Made by a program: the position numbers and the translations under genes | Shown: positions 43,305 through 52,164 of the stretch, one piece after another | Layout of the letters: every line of letters starts with the position of its first letter | Numbering within the stretch: the stretch's first letter is position 1 | Assembly (NCBI RefSeq): GCF_000517105.1 | Contig: NZ_KI912148.1 | Coordinates: 676,518-740,517 of the forward strand | Length of the DNA: 64,000 nucleotides | DNA from: Fischerella sp. PCC 9605 | GTDB taxonomy: Bacteria; Cyanobacteriota; Cyanobacteriia; Cyanobacteriales; Nostocaceae | Direction: 5' to 3' | Notes under the pieces: generated by a model | Seen by the model: only the letters and a program-made list of their open reading frames with translations | Databases searched by the model: none | What the model was told of the DNA's origin: nothing

Positions 43305-43653
43305 AATTGTGAACTCCCGATCGGTGAATGTGAATAAGTAGTTGAGCAAAATTGAATTCATCGTGTGTAATTAATTCTGTTTGAGTACTTAAAAAAACAG
43401 AGCTGATGCGATGACTTGTTGCACCGATCAGCCCTGCTGTAGCCTTTTTCCAAACTCTCTTGGGCTGAGAATTATGAACTTATTGACTGACCTCAAGGAC
43501 GAAAACAGTTTTTACTGCTTTTCCATACCTAGAGGTAAAATTTGGTAGTTAGTAGTTTACTGGCGATCGCTAACCACTAACCATTCTCTATTCATTATTT
43601 CCTATTGCCAGTCACCACGAAAAATACTTTTATTAAGCAGACCTACTCACAAA

Positions 43654-44025
43654 TCAGTCAAAATCCAACAATTCGGTTTTCGTGCAGCTAAACATTGGCG
43701 CAGTTCTTCCTCTTCTGGATTTTGAAAAATCTAGCTTGAGTGAGCCAAACCCATTAGGTAACAAACTCCTCAACCTCTTTTGGAAGTGTTCGCGATAGAT
43801 AGCTACTTGACTGTGCGTATCCAGTGGTAACTGTTCTACGTAGCTAATCAGATCCTTAGAAGGACAGCGCCAGGAACCCCGGAAGGAAATCAGACGCAGT
43901 TCAAATTCTTCCAAACCTACCTTACGGATCGTAACTTCAATGATTCCATCCCTACAACTTTGACAAACAAGAAGATCTTGCTCGATCAAGTCAAAAAATT
44001 GATTAGGAGCCTCAGGTGGTGGCAT
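43654..44025 (-). CDS. Unknown protein, 123 residues
   Basis: Not recognised. It is soluble-looking, with a CQSC motif near residue 21 and a second Cys in SWRCPSKDLISYVEQLP, which could bind a metal but lacks a full four-Cys set. The middle reads GIIEVTIRKVGLEEFELRLI, a likely beta sheet. No signal peptide. It is divergent from the large WD40 gene. The 44026-44510 spacer has no gene and is AT-rich. Confidence 0.65.
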   Translation of the reverse strand: MPPPEAPNQFFDLIEQDLLVCQSCRDGIIEVTIRKVGLEEFELRLISFRGSWRCPSKDLISYVEQLPLDTHSQVAIYREHFQKRLRSLLPNGFGSLKLDFSKSRRGRTAPMFSCTKTELLDFD

Positions 44026-44510
44026 AGAATACCTCAGCGCTAGTTACTTTAGCTATCCTCGCAATTTCTACCTAGTACAAGAAGGCAAAAGGATAATGCC
44101 TGGAGCTATTCCTACGAAGCCTACCGACCCAGCTTTTGTTTGTGTAGCTGCACCATGCGCGGGTGAAAGCTAATTTTTCAACTGGATAGTTATTTCTGCC
44201 ATTTTGCACTAGTTAACTATATTTACACCTAGTTAGTTATAAATTCTATAGTTGCTTGATATAGTTGTCAATACTCATTGATAATTTAGGTTGACAAGTT
44301 GATAATTTAGAGTATATTTGGTAGTGGTGATTTGTTACCTAGTGTAATTTTTCGCCTTTTCTAGGGCTGGTTTGATCCTCTCCCGTCCTCTTGATTGCCA
44401 GAGAGCTGACTAAAGGAGATGTCTTGAATTCTACTGACGATAACCAAGTATAACTAAAAGCTCTTTTTTACCTCACATACTTATAAATTAGTCTGGAGAG
44501 GTTTACCCCT

Positions 44511-47500
44511 ATGACTGAAATTTCCAAAAGCTTTTTGAGAGCAATTACGACTGAACGCAATATATCTGAAGCAGAACTAAGCGCCTTAGTTCTGGCTTTG
44601 GCTGGTCATACGGCAGAGTCTATAGCAACCACTCTTGATATTAGTGCGGCGGCGGTACGTAAGCGGCTTGGTTCGGTCTACCAAAAGTTTGGTATTGCCG
44701 GGAGTACTCCTGGAAAATTAGAGATCATCAGGAATCTCCTAAACGAGAGATATCAGTTATCAACAACAGCTAGTGCCTCATCCCAGCGGGATTTTGGCGA
44801 AGCACCAGATGTTCCCATTTTCTTTGGACGTGAGTTAGAGTTAGACCTTTTAGAGGAATGGGTAGTCAAAGATCGCTGCCGACTTGTGGCGATATTTGGT
44901 ATGGGGGGAATTGGCAAAACAGCTTTATCTACGAAGCTGGCACAGAAAATTCAGGATCGGTTTGAGTACGCGATCTGGCGATCGCTGCGTCATGCACCTA
45001 CTGTTGAAGAAATTCTGGCAGATGCGATCGCGTTCTTTTGCACAGACCACGAAGCGAAAATCGAATGGTCGGATGTAGCAACGGGAATTTCACAACTAAT
45101 TGCCTGTTTGCGGAAATACCGCTGTTTACTCGTACTGGATAATGCAGAGTCAATCCTGCTGGGGGGTGAAAGTGCTGGACAGTATAAAAAAGGATATGAA
45201 GGATATGGAGAACTGTTCCGACAAATAGGAGAAATGCCTCATCAAAGCTGTTTGGTGTTAACTAGTCGGGAGATTCCGAGAGAAATTGTCACCTTGGAAG
45301 GAGACCAACTCAAAGTTCGAGTCTTACAATTAAGCGGTTTAGAAAATCTGGCAGCAAAGAGCATTTTTGTTGGTAAAGGTGATTTTTTTGGTTCAGAGGA
45401 AGACTGGAACAAATTAATAGATCACTACGCAGGTAATCCCTTAGCATTAAAAATAGTTGCCACCACTATTCAAGAAGTATTTGGCGGAAATATTACTGAA
45501 TTTCTCAGTCAAGGTAATTCAGTGTTTGTTGGGGATATTCGTAATCTTTTAGAACAGCAATTTAATCGTTTATCAGACTTAGAAAAAGAAATTTTATTTT
45601 GGCTGGCAATTAATTTGAAACCCACTTCATTTTCAGAATTACAAGCAGATATTATTTCCACTGCATCACAACCACAATTAATTGAAGCTTTAGAATCACT
45701 GCGGCGGCGATCGCTAATTAATAACGAAAAGGGTTTATCTAGATTTACGCTACAGCCCGTAGTCATGGAATATATGGTTAGCCAATTAGTTAACCAGATT
45801 TGTGAAGAAATTACCTCAGATATTACTCTAGAGAAAATTTCACTCTTCAAAAGGTATGCCTTACTAAAGGCTCAAACAGAAGGAAAAATCAGAAATACCC
45901 AAGTTCGTTTTCTATTGGAGCCAGTTGCTGAAAGGTTAATTAATACTTTTGGTAATAAAAATCTCATCAAAGAACATCTTTTGCAAATTATAGCGATCTT
46001 GCAGGTAAATACACCACTTACATCAGGTTATGCAGGAGGAAATGTTATTAATCTCCTGTGTCATTTAGGAATTGATTTAAGTGGTTGTGATTTTGCCAAT
46101 TTAAAGATTTGTCAAGCATACCTCATCGGTGTGAAGTTGCATAATGTCAACTTTACTAATTCAGATTTATCCAAGTCTGTTTTTGCTGGCAGCTTCGATA
46201 GTGTTTTGTCAGTAGCATTTCACCCAGTCAATGGAGAAATTGTTGCTACGGGTGATGCTGATGGCAGAATAAGTTTTTGGCAAGCTGCAAACGGTGAACA
46301 AATTTGTAATTGGAAAGCACACGACAACTGGCTAAGAACCGTTGCTTTTAGTCCGGATGGAAAATCACTTATTAGTAGTAGCGATGATCAAACTGTGAAA
46401 CTATGGGATGTCAAAAGCCAAAAACTTTTAACAACTTTTCAGGGACATACTGATTGGATCAGGTCTGTAGTCTTTAGTCCCCAAGGTAATATAGTTGCTA
46501 GCGGTAGTAGTGATGAAACTATCAGACTTTGGGATGTTCGCAGCCAGGAATGCTTGAAAATTTTAAAGGGACATAACAGCTTTGTACGTGATGTAAGTTT
46601 TAGTCCCGATGGCAAAATTCTTGCCAGTGGCAGTGCCGATCAAACTATTAGGCTTTGGGATGTGAAAACAGGCCAATGTCTTGATACTCTTCAAGGACAT
46701 ACAAAGTTGGTGTTGTCCTTAGACTTTAGTCCCAATGGGAAAATTCTCGCCAGCGCCAGTGCTGACAAAACAGTCAGACTCTGGGATATAACAACGCGTG
46801 AATGTTTGCAGACTCTCAAAGGACACACCAGTTCAATACGTTCTGTAGCCTTCAGTCCCGATGGAAAAATTCTCGCTACTGGCAGTTCTGACCAAACAGT
46901 CAGACTTTGGGATATAACAACGCGCAAATGTTTTAAAACTCTTGAGGGACATACCAATTCCATACGGTCTGTTACCTTTAGTCCCGATGGAAAAACACTC
47001 GCCAGTGGTGGTTATGACAAAACCGTTAGGTTTTGGGATGTTGAGACTCATCAATGCATCCAAGTCTTGCAAGGATACACCAATTGGGTACACGACCTAG
47101 CCGTTAGTGCAGATGGGAAGATAATTGCGAGTAGCAACGATGATAAAACTGTACGGTTGTGGGATATTCACACTGGCGAATGTATCCGCACTTTGGAAGG
47201 GCACACTGGCCGCCTCTGGTCTGTCGCTTACTCTCCAAAAACACCTGCGGCGTACAATTCAATGGAGATATTAGCTAGCGGCGGTGATGACCACACTATT
47301 AGGTTTTGGGATATTCTAACCGGACAGTGTGTGAAAATTTTGCGAAATAGCGATCGCGTTCGGTCTATTGCTTTTAGCCCTGATGGTCAAACTCTCGCCA
47401 GCGGTAGCGTTGACTGTAGCATCAAGCTATGGAATGTTCGTACAGGTCAATGCTTTGAGACTTTGCAGGGGCATACAAATTGGGTGCAGTCTGTCACTTT

Positions 47501-48080
47501 TAGTCCCGACGGTGAAATTCTCGCTAGCGCTAGTAACGATAAAACCGTGCGGCTGTGGAATGTCCATACAGGTGAATGTCTTCGCACTTTGGAAGGACAT
47601 ACGATGCGAATCTGGTCTGTTGCTTTTAGCCCCCCTTTGGAAGGGGGGTTTGGGGGGATCTTAGCCAGTGGTAGCGATGATAAAACTGTACGGCTGTGGG
47701 ATATTTACACTGGAGAATGCCGTCAAATTTTACACTGTCAAGATTGGGTGCGTTCTGTGGCTTTTAGTGCCGAAGGTAAAATTATTGCCTGTGCTTGCGT
47801 CAATCACACCGTAGAGATTTGGGATCTTGACAGCAGCCAGCGTATTAACACGCTGAAAGGACATAGCAATTGGGTGCGTTCTGTTACTTTCAGTTCCGAT
47901 GGTTATTTATTCAGTGGTTCCCAAGATGGAGCCATCAAACAATGGAATATCACAACAGGTGAGTGCATCAAAACGTTTTTGCCAAAAAGACCCTATGAAG
48001 GGATGAACATTAAAGGTGTTGTTGGTTTGAACGAGGTACAAAAAGATACGCTCAAAGAATTGGGTGCTATTGAAAATTAA
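44511..48080 (+). CDS. HTH - NB-ARC (STAND NTPase) - 14 x WD40 protein
   Basis: 1189 residues. Residues 1-85 form a LuxR-type helix-turn-helix (ALVLALAGHTAESIATTLDI then SAAAVRKRLGSVYQKFGI). A STAND NTPase follows with P-loop IFGMGGIGKTAL at about 125-137, CLLVLDNAESIL (Walker B) near 205 and winged-helix regions to about 450. A linker with pentapeptide-like LSGCDFANLKICQAYL and FTNSDLSKSVF precedes 14 WD40 repeats (about residues 563-1165), enough for two seven-bladed propellers. Such proteins act as ligand-triggered switches; the effector here seems to be the HTH, or an unknown partner. Repeat 12 contains a repeat-derived insert (PPLEGGFGG). GGAGAGG lies before the ATG. Confidence 0.94.
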   Translation: MTEISKSFLRAITTERNISEAELSALVLALAGHTAESIATTLDISAAAVRKRLGSVYQKFGIAGSTPGKLEIIRNLLNERYQLSTTASASSQRDFGEAPDVPIFFGRELELDLLEEWVVKDRCRLVAIFGMGGIGKTALSTKLAQKIQDRFEYAIWRSLRHAPTVEEILADAIAFFCTDHEAKIEWSDVATGISQLIACLRKYRCLLVLDNAESILLGGESAGQYKKGYEGYGELFRQIGEMPHQSCLVLTSREIPREIVTLEGDQLKVRVLQLSGLENLAAKSIFVGKGDFFGSEEDWNKLIDHYAGNPLALKIVATTIQEVFGGNITEFLSQGNSVFVGDIRNLLEQQFNRLSDLEKEILFWLAINLKPTSFSELQADIISTASQPQLIEALESLRRRSLINNEKGLSRFTLQPVVMEYMVSQLVNQICEEITSDITLEKISLFKRYALLKAQTEGKIRNTQVRFLLEPVAERLINTFGNKNLIKEHLLQIIAILQVNTPLTSGYAGGNVINLLCHLGIDLSGCDFANLKICQAYLIGVKLHNVNFTNSDLSKSVFAGSFDSVLSVAFHPVNGEIVATGDADGRISFWQAANGEQICNWKAHDNWLRTVAFSPDGKSLISSSDDQTVKLWDVKSQKLLTTFQGHTDWIRSVVFSPQGNIVASGSSDETIRLWDVRSQECLKILKGHNSFVRDVSFSPDGKILASGSADQTIRLWDVKTGQCLDTLQGHTKLVLSLDFSPNGKILASASADKTVRLWDITTRECLQTLKGHTSSIRSVAFSPDGKILATGSSDQTVRLWDITTRKCFKTLEGHTNSIRSVTFSPDGKTLASGGYDKTVRFWDVETHQCIQVLQGYTNWVHDLAVSADGKIIASSNDDKTVRLWDIHTGECIRTLEGHTGRLWSVAYSPKTPAAYNSMEILASGGDDHTIRFWDILTGQCVKILRNSDRVRSIAFSPDGQTLASGSVDCSIKLWNVRTGQCFETLQGHTNWVQSVTFSPDGEILASASNDKTVRLWNVHTGECLRTLEGHTMRIWSVAFSPPLEGGFGGILASGSDDKTVRLWDIYTGECRQILHCQDWVRSVAFSAEGKIIACACVNHTVEIWDLDSSQRINTLKGHSNWVRSVTFSSDGYLFSGSQDGAIKQWNITTGECIKTFLPKRPYEGMNIKGVVGLNEVQKDTLKELGAIEN

Positions 48081-48089
48081 TCATTTTAT

Positions 48090-48152
48090 CTTTGTGTCTT
48101 GGTGTCTTAGTGGTTCAAAAGTTTTTAACCACCAAGGCACAAAGACACCAAG
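48090..48152. repeat. CTTTGTGTCTTGGTG inverted repeat element
   Basis: About 26-base imperfect inverted arms around AAAAGTTTTT, a second copy of the family at 24858-24926. It may also end transcription of the WD40 gene. Confidence 0.75.
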
Positions 48153-48219
48153 TGTTTCAGCCAGCAGGCAAAAGGTAAAAATCTTTCTAATTTATCCTAA
48201 ATATTAAAGAGATTAATGA

Positions 48220-49566
48220 ATGTTACAAATTAAACCTAAAAAAATCGAACTATATGGAATAAAAGACATAGATCGGCTTCCCCAACTGCAAAAACTTTCA
48301 GCAGCAGACCGCTTGGCAATCAAAGCAGTTGCTCAAGTGTTGCCGTTCCGTGTCAATAATTATGTGGTAGAGGAGCTAATTGATTGGGAGAACATTCCTG
48401 ATGACCCAATTTTTCGGCTCACCTTTCCTCAGGGAGAGATGTTATCTCCCGAATCTCTGGATAAGGTAATTTGGCATCTCCAGAATTCCACCCCAGAAGA
48501 TTTGCGTCTGGTTGTAAATGCAATTCGATCGCAACTCAACCCCCATCCAGCTGGGCAAGTTGAATACAATGTTCCAAGTCTTGATGGCAAGCGAGTACCG
48601 GGAATTCAACACAAATATCCCGAGACAGTCCTGATTTTTCCTACAGCCGGTCAAACTTGTCATGCATATTGCACGTTCTGCTTTCGCTGGCCGCAGTTTC
48701 TCGGTATGGACGGAATAAAATTTGCTACCCGCGAATCAGGACTTTTCCAAGACTATCTTCGCCAACATCAAGAGGTAACAGATGTTTTAATTACCGGGGG
48801 AGATCCAATGACGATGAAAGCTAGGCATCTCTCTTTGTATATCGAACCGCTATTAGGTGAGGGTTTTGAACATATCCAGACGATTCGGATTGGTACTAAG
48901 TCAGTAGCTTACTGGCCTTATCGGTTTTTGACAGATGAAGATGCTGATGATGTCTTGCGTTTGTTTGAGAAGGTAACTCTTGCAGGCAAGCATCTCGCGA
49001 TTATGGCACACTATGACCACTGGAAAGAAATCGAAACCGAAATTGCTCAAGCAGCGATCCGCCGCATCCGCACCACAGGAGCGCAAATTCGTACCCAAGC
49101 GCCGCTCATGCGTGGAATTAATGATTCTTCCCAAGTATGGACGCGGATGTGGCAAGAGCAAGTTCGCTTAGGTTGCGTCCCCTACTACATGTTTATGGAA
49201 CGTGACACCGGTGCAAAACACTACTTTGAAGTGCCAATTGTTCAAGCTTGGGAAATATTTCAAGGCGCAATCCAAAAGGTGTCTGGTTTAGCTCGTACGG
49301 TTCGAGGCCCAGTCATGTCAGCACTACCGGGTAAAGTTGCAGTGGATGGCGTCGCACAGATTAAGGGCGAGAAGGTGTTTGTACTTTCTTTCTTGCAAGG
49401 ACGCGATCGCGATTGGTGCAAACGTCCCTTTTTTGCACGTTATGACGAGCAAGCAAGCTGGTTAACTGATTTGGTTCCAGCCTTGGGAGAAAAGGAGTTT
49501 TTCTATGAACAGCAGCTACAGGAAATTCTTAAAATCCAAAGTCAAGTTTCCAATATTCATCGATGA
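48220..49566 (+). CDS. KamA family radical SAM protein (lysine 2,3-aminomutase-like)
   Basis: 448 residues. The radical SAM cluster motif CHAYCTFCFRW has cysteines at 147, 151 and 154; GGDPMTM follows for SAM binding. KamA enzymes move an alpha-amino group to the beta carbon with PLP and SAM. The usual PLP-lysine motif PGGGGK is not present; the nearest candidate is Lys372 in SALPGKVAVDG. Substrate may therefore differ from lysine. The 3' end overlaps a 21-base tandem repeat (49560 onward). It stands alone; the WD40 gene upstream has a separate terminator-like repeat. Confidence 0.9.
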   Translation: MLQIKPKKIELYGIKDIDRLPQLQKLSAADRLAIKAVAQVLPFRVNNYVVEELIDWENIPDDPIFRLTFPQGEMLSPESLDKVIWHLQNSTPEDLRLVVNAIRSQLNPHPAGQVEYNVPSLDGKRVPGIQHKYPETVLIFPTAGQTCHAYCTFCFRWPQFLGMDGIKFATRESGLFQDYLRQHQEVTDVLITGGDPMTMKARHLSLYIEPLLGEGFEHIQTIRIGTKSVAYWPYRFLTDEDADDVLRLFEKVTLAGKHLAIMAHYDHWKEIETEIAQAAIRRIRTTGAQIRTQAPLMRGINDSSQVWTRMWQEQVRLGCVPYYMFMERDTGAKHYFEVPIVQAWEIFQGAIQKVSGLARTVRGPVMSALPGKVAVDGVAQIKGEKVFVLSFLQGRDRDWCKRPFFARYDEQASWLTDLVPALGEKEFFYEQQLQEILKIQSQVSNIHR

Positions 49567-49720
49567 GATTCTGATACTCGCCTACAAGTTGCAAAGAGTC
49601 GTTAACGAGAATTAAATGCTCATTAACAAGGTTCTGATATTTGTTCACGAGTATCAAAGATTCATTAACAAGGTTCCAATGCTCGTCCACGAGTATCCAA
49701 GTCTCATTAACGAAGTTCAC
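49560..49720. repeat. Tandem 21-base degenerate repeats
   Basis: About seven to eight units built on CATTAAC-AAGGTTC / TCACGAGTATC. On the minus strand they read as heptads such as LVNESLI, LVNKYQN, LVNEHLI, LVNDSLQ. No ribosome-binding site supports translation. Confidence 0.75.
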
Positions 49721-49832
49721 AGACTGTTATCAATGAAATAAACACTTAATTTTTTCCCTTCTGTCACAGCGATCCTTATTCGTCTGCACATGGCGAACTC
49801 ACGCCTCCTCTCCTCTGCCTTCTGTTTTGTAT

Positions 49833-50444
49833 TCAGGTTGCCTGCCATTCTTTTTCTTTGTCAACGTGTTGACACCGACGGAAAAGTTTTATGTACAAAT
49901 AACCGGATAAATAAACAAAGTTGACTGCTATCAATAGTCCTTTACTGACCCAAGATTGCTGTAGTGGAAAAACGTAGAAAGTTGCTATCAATACTAGTAG
50001 CTTTTCGATTAAAGATACTACCCTACCGTGATAATTTGGGTTCCAGTAAGAGATAGGGCTAATAAATCGGTAATTACTAAAGGGTAAGAAGTGTCTGTGA
50101 GCATCCTCGTTATGGACGGGAAAATCAGCCAAAGCATGTAAAAAAGCGCTGATGCCAATAATTTCTGCCTGCCACCAGCCAAAGTAATGAGCGAGAAAAA
50201 TACCAATTAGTGCTAGAGGAATGGAATGGAAGGCATGAGTAATATTTTGCCAAAAGGGACTAAAGTAGGTTTCTGACCAAATTTGATACTCTGATTGCCG
50301 ACGAATTACTTTCGCCCAACAATACATTACAAACATCGGCACATCCGGTAATACAGCACCGAAAACTATAGGTAAAGTAGCTGTCGGTTGCTGGGGAGCA
50401 ATAAGAATTGCCAGGTTGAGGATAGCGTGGCTGGGAGTGTTCAT
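49833..50444 (-). CDS. Membrane protein resembling metal-dependent hydrolases (YdjM/DUF457-like)
   Basis: 203 residues. The start MNTPSHAILNLAIL and the later HAFHSIPLALIGIF, FLHALADFPVHNEDAH and SYWNPNYHG give the scattered His/Asp pattern of the YdjM-type membrane hydrolase family. About four hydrophobic segments are present. The catalytic activity of that family is poorly known. It is downstream of the MFS gene on the same strand with a 21-base gap, so they may be co-transcribed. Confidence 0.7.
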   Translation of the reverse strand: MNTPSHAILNLAILIAPQQPTATLPIVFGAVLPDVPMFVMYCWAKVIRRQSEYQIWSETYFSPFWQNITHAFHSIPLALIGIFLAHYFGWWQAEIIGISAFLHALADFPVHNEDAHRHFLPFSNYRFISPISYWNPNYHGRVVSLIEKLLVLIATFYVFPLQQSWVSKGLLIAVNFVYLSGYLYIKLFRRCQHVDKEKEWQAT

Positions 50445-50465
50445 AGTTTGCTTGGTTGAATAACT

Positions 50466-52088
50466 TCAACACGGTTGCTGGAAACCTTTATTATCTGTGT
50501 AATTGGCGTAAATCATTTGGGAAACCTTCGGTGGTTCATCGCCAATGTGAAAAGCACGAACCCGTTCTTCAATCACCTTATCTGCATTTGTCACTCGCTC
50601 AAATTGCCGCTTGTGTTCTGCCCAAGATTCTACAAGTGCTGTTTCCACAAACCGACCGGGATCTGAGAGATCGTGAAACAAGCCCCACTGAATCGCGCCA
50701 TCGCGCAGGCGAATGTTTCTCAGTATCTTCATCACTTTGGTGAACTCATCAGCGTTAGCTGGATCGATGCGATACTCCAAGGTAATTAACACCGGGCCAT
50801 CATTCGGACAGGGTTCAAAAGCTATAGTTGGTTGATCCCAGTGCAGAGATGACCGCAAATCCAATTTTTCGGCACAACGCAAGCGATAGCGCTTGGTTAG
50901 CACGACACAGACAATCAATCCGACAGCGGCGCTGGCAAGGGAAATCGAAATATTTGTGCGTTGGGCTACAGTACCCCACAACAAACTACCCAAAGTCATA
51001 CACCCTTGAAACACGAGTAATTGCACGGCTAAAGCTCGTGCCCGCACCCACGTAGGCACAGATGTTTGTGCTGAGACATTTAAACTAACCATTACACTCA
51101 GAGAAGAAATTCCCACTAGCACCATCACCCCGCATACTAGAGACAGGTTACGAACGTATGCTAGTGCTAACATCATCGCTCCCATGAGTAAGGATGACCA
51201 AGCAACCAACTGGTCAATAGAAAACCGCTGCCGCAGCTGGGGTAAAATGAATGCTCCCGCCAAACCACCGATGCCCCAAAAGCCAAGAATGATACCGTAT
51301 CCTAATGCATCCAGTTTTAACTCTTGTCGTCCCAGTAGTGGCAGTAGGGCAAATAAAGCACTGGCAAAGAAAATGTATGCCGTTGTGCGAATTAGCACCG
51401 TTTGCAAGGATGGGGCATAGCGTACGTAACGAACTCCAGCTTGCATTGCTCCCCACAACCGTTCAGCAGGTAAGGCACTTTTTGGGAGTGTGCGTTGCCA
51501 CCGAGAGATTACCAGGATCACCCCGACAAAGGAAAGGGCATTGAGTAGAAACACGGCTCCCGTGCCAGTAGCAGCAATCACTATCCCTGCCAAAGCCGGG
51601 CCGATGGAACGTGAAAGGTTAATCACTATGCCACTGAGGGTGACGGCCTGTGGTAAATCCTCCTTTGTCACAAGTTCCGGAGTGATGGCTTGCCAGACGG
51701 GCATGTTTATGGAACTGCCGACACTCAAGGCAAAGGTCAGCGCTAAGAGTATCCAAGGATTGATAACTTTTGCCAGAGTCAGTACTCCCAGTAAGGCTGC
51801 AACCACCAGCATCCAAGTTTGCGTCCACAGTAGCAGCTTGCGGCGATCGACGACATCAGCGATCGCTCCTGCTGGTAATGCCAGCAAAAAAAAGGGTAAG
51901 CTAGCTGCCGCCTGCATTAGCGCTACCAACAGCGGTGAGTTGGGAGCCAGAGTAGTCATTAACCAAGCTGCCCCTACGTCGTGCATCCAAGTACCAATAG
52001 TTGATACCGCCGACGCTATCCACAAAGCACGAAATACTGGCTGCCGCAGGGGACTCCACATTGATGTAGGTGCTGCTGGTGCGGTCAT
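50466..52088 (-). CDS. MFS transporter fused to an antibiotic-monooxygenase-like domain
   Basis: 540 residues. Residues 1-405 form a 12-helix major facilitator of the EntS-like MFS_3 group, with the loop motif ALPAGAIADVVDRRKLLL and a second NVSAQTSVPTWVRARAL. After the last helix a soluble domain (about 430-520) begins VLITLEYRIDPANADEFTKV and has GRFVETALVESWAEHKRQFE, the ABM ferredoxin-like fold seen in quinone and heme monooxygenases. The fusion suggests export coupled to sensing or modification of a small aromatic compound; that is inference. It is the last gene before the IS element. Confidence 0.9.
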   Translation of the reverse strand: MTAPAAPTSMWSPLRQPVFRALWIASAVSTIGTWMHDVGAAWLMTTLAPNSPLLVALMQAAASLPFFLLALPAGAIADVVDRRKLLLWTQTWMLVVAALLGVLTLAKVINPWILLALTFALSVGSSINMPVWQAITPELVTKEDLPQAVTLSGIVINLSRSIGPALAGIVIAATGTGAVFLLNALSFVGVILVISRWQRTLPKSALPAERLWGAMQAGVRYVRYAPSLQTVLIRTTAYIFFASALFALLPLLGRQELKLDALGYGIILGFWGIGGLAGAFILPQLRQRFSIDQLVAWSSLLMGAMMLALAYVRNLSLVCGVMVLVGISSLSVMVSLNVSAQTSVPTWVRARALAVQLLVFQGCMTLGSLLWGTVAQRTNISISLASAAVGLIVCVVLTKRYRLRCAEKLDLRSSLHWDQPTIAFEPCPNDGPVLITLEYRIDPANADEFTKVMKILRNIRLRDGAIQWGLFHDLSDPGRFVETALVESWAEHKRQFERVTNADKVIEERVRAFHIGDEPPKVSQMIYANYTDNKGFQQPC

Positions 52089-52164
52089 ATGTTTTGATGG
52101 GGGGATAGGGAGAGATTGATGCTTTTATTGAGAATATAGAAATAATAGGGTGACAACTCTCCCG

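Noticed and set aside
49529-49720. 63-residue minus-strand heptad ORF as a gene
   Set aside because: No ribosome-binding site, a GTG start, and it is entirely tandem DNA repeat; kept only as a finding.
51490-52119. 209-residue plus-strand ORF
   Set aside because: Antisense shadow of the MFS transporter with no domain pattern.
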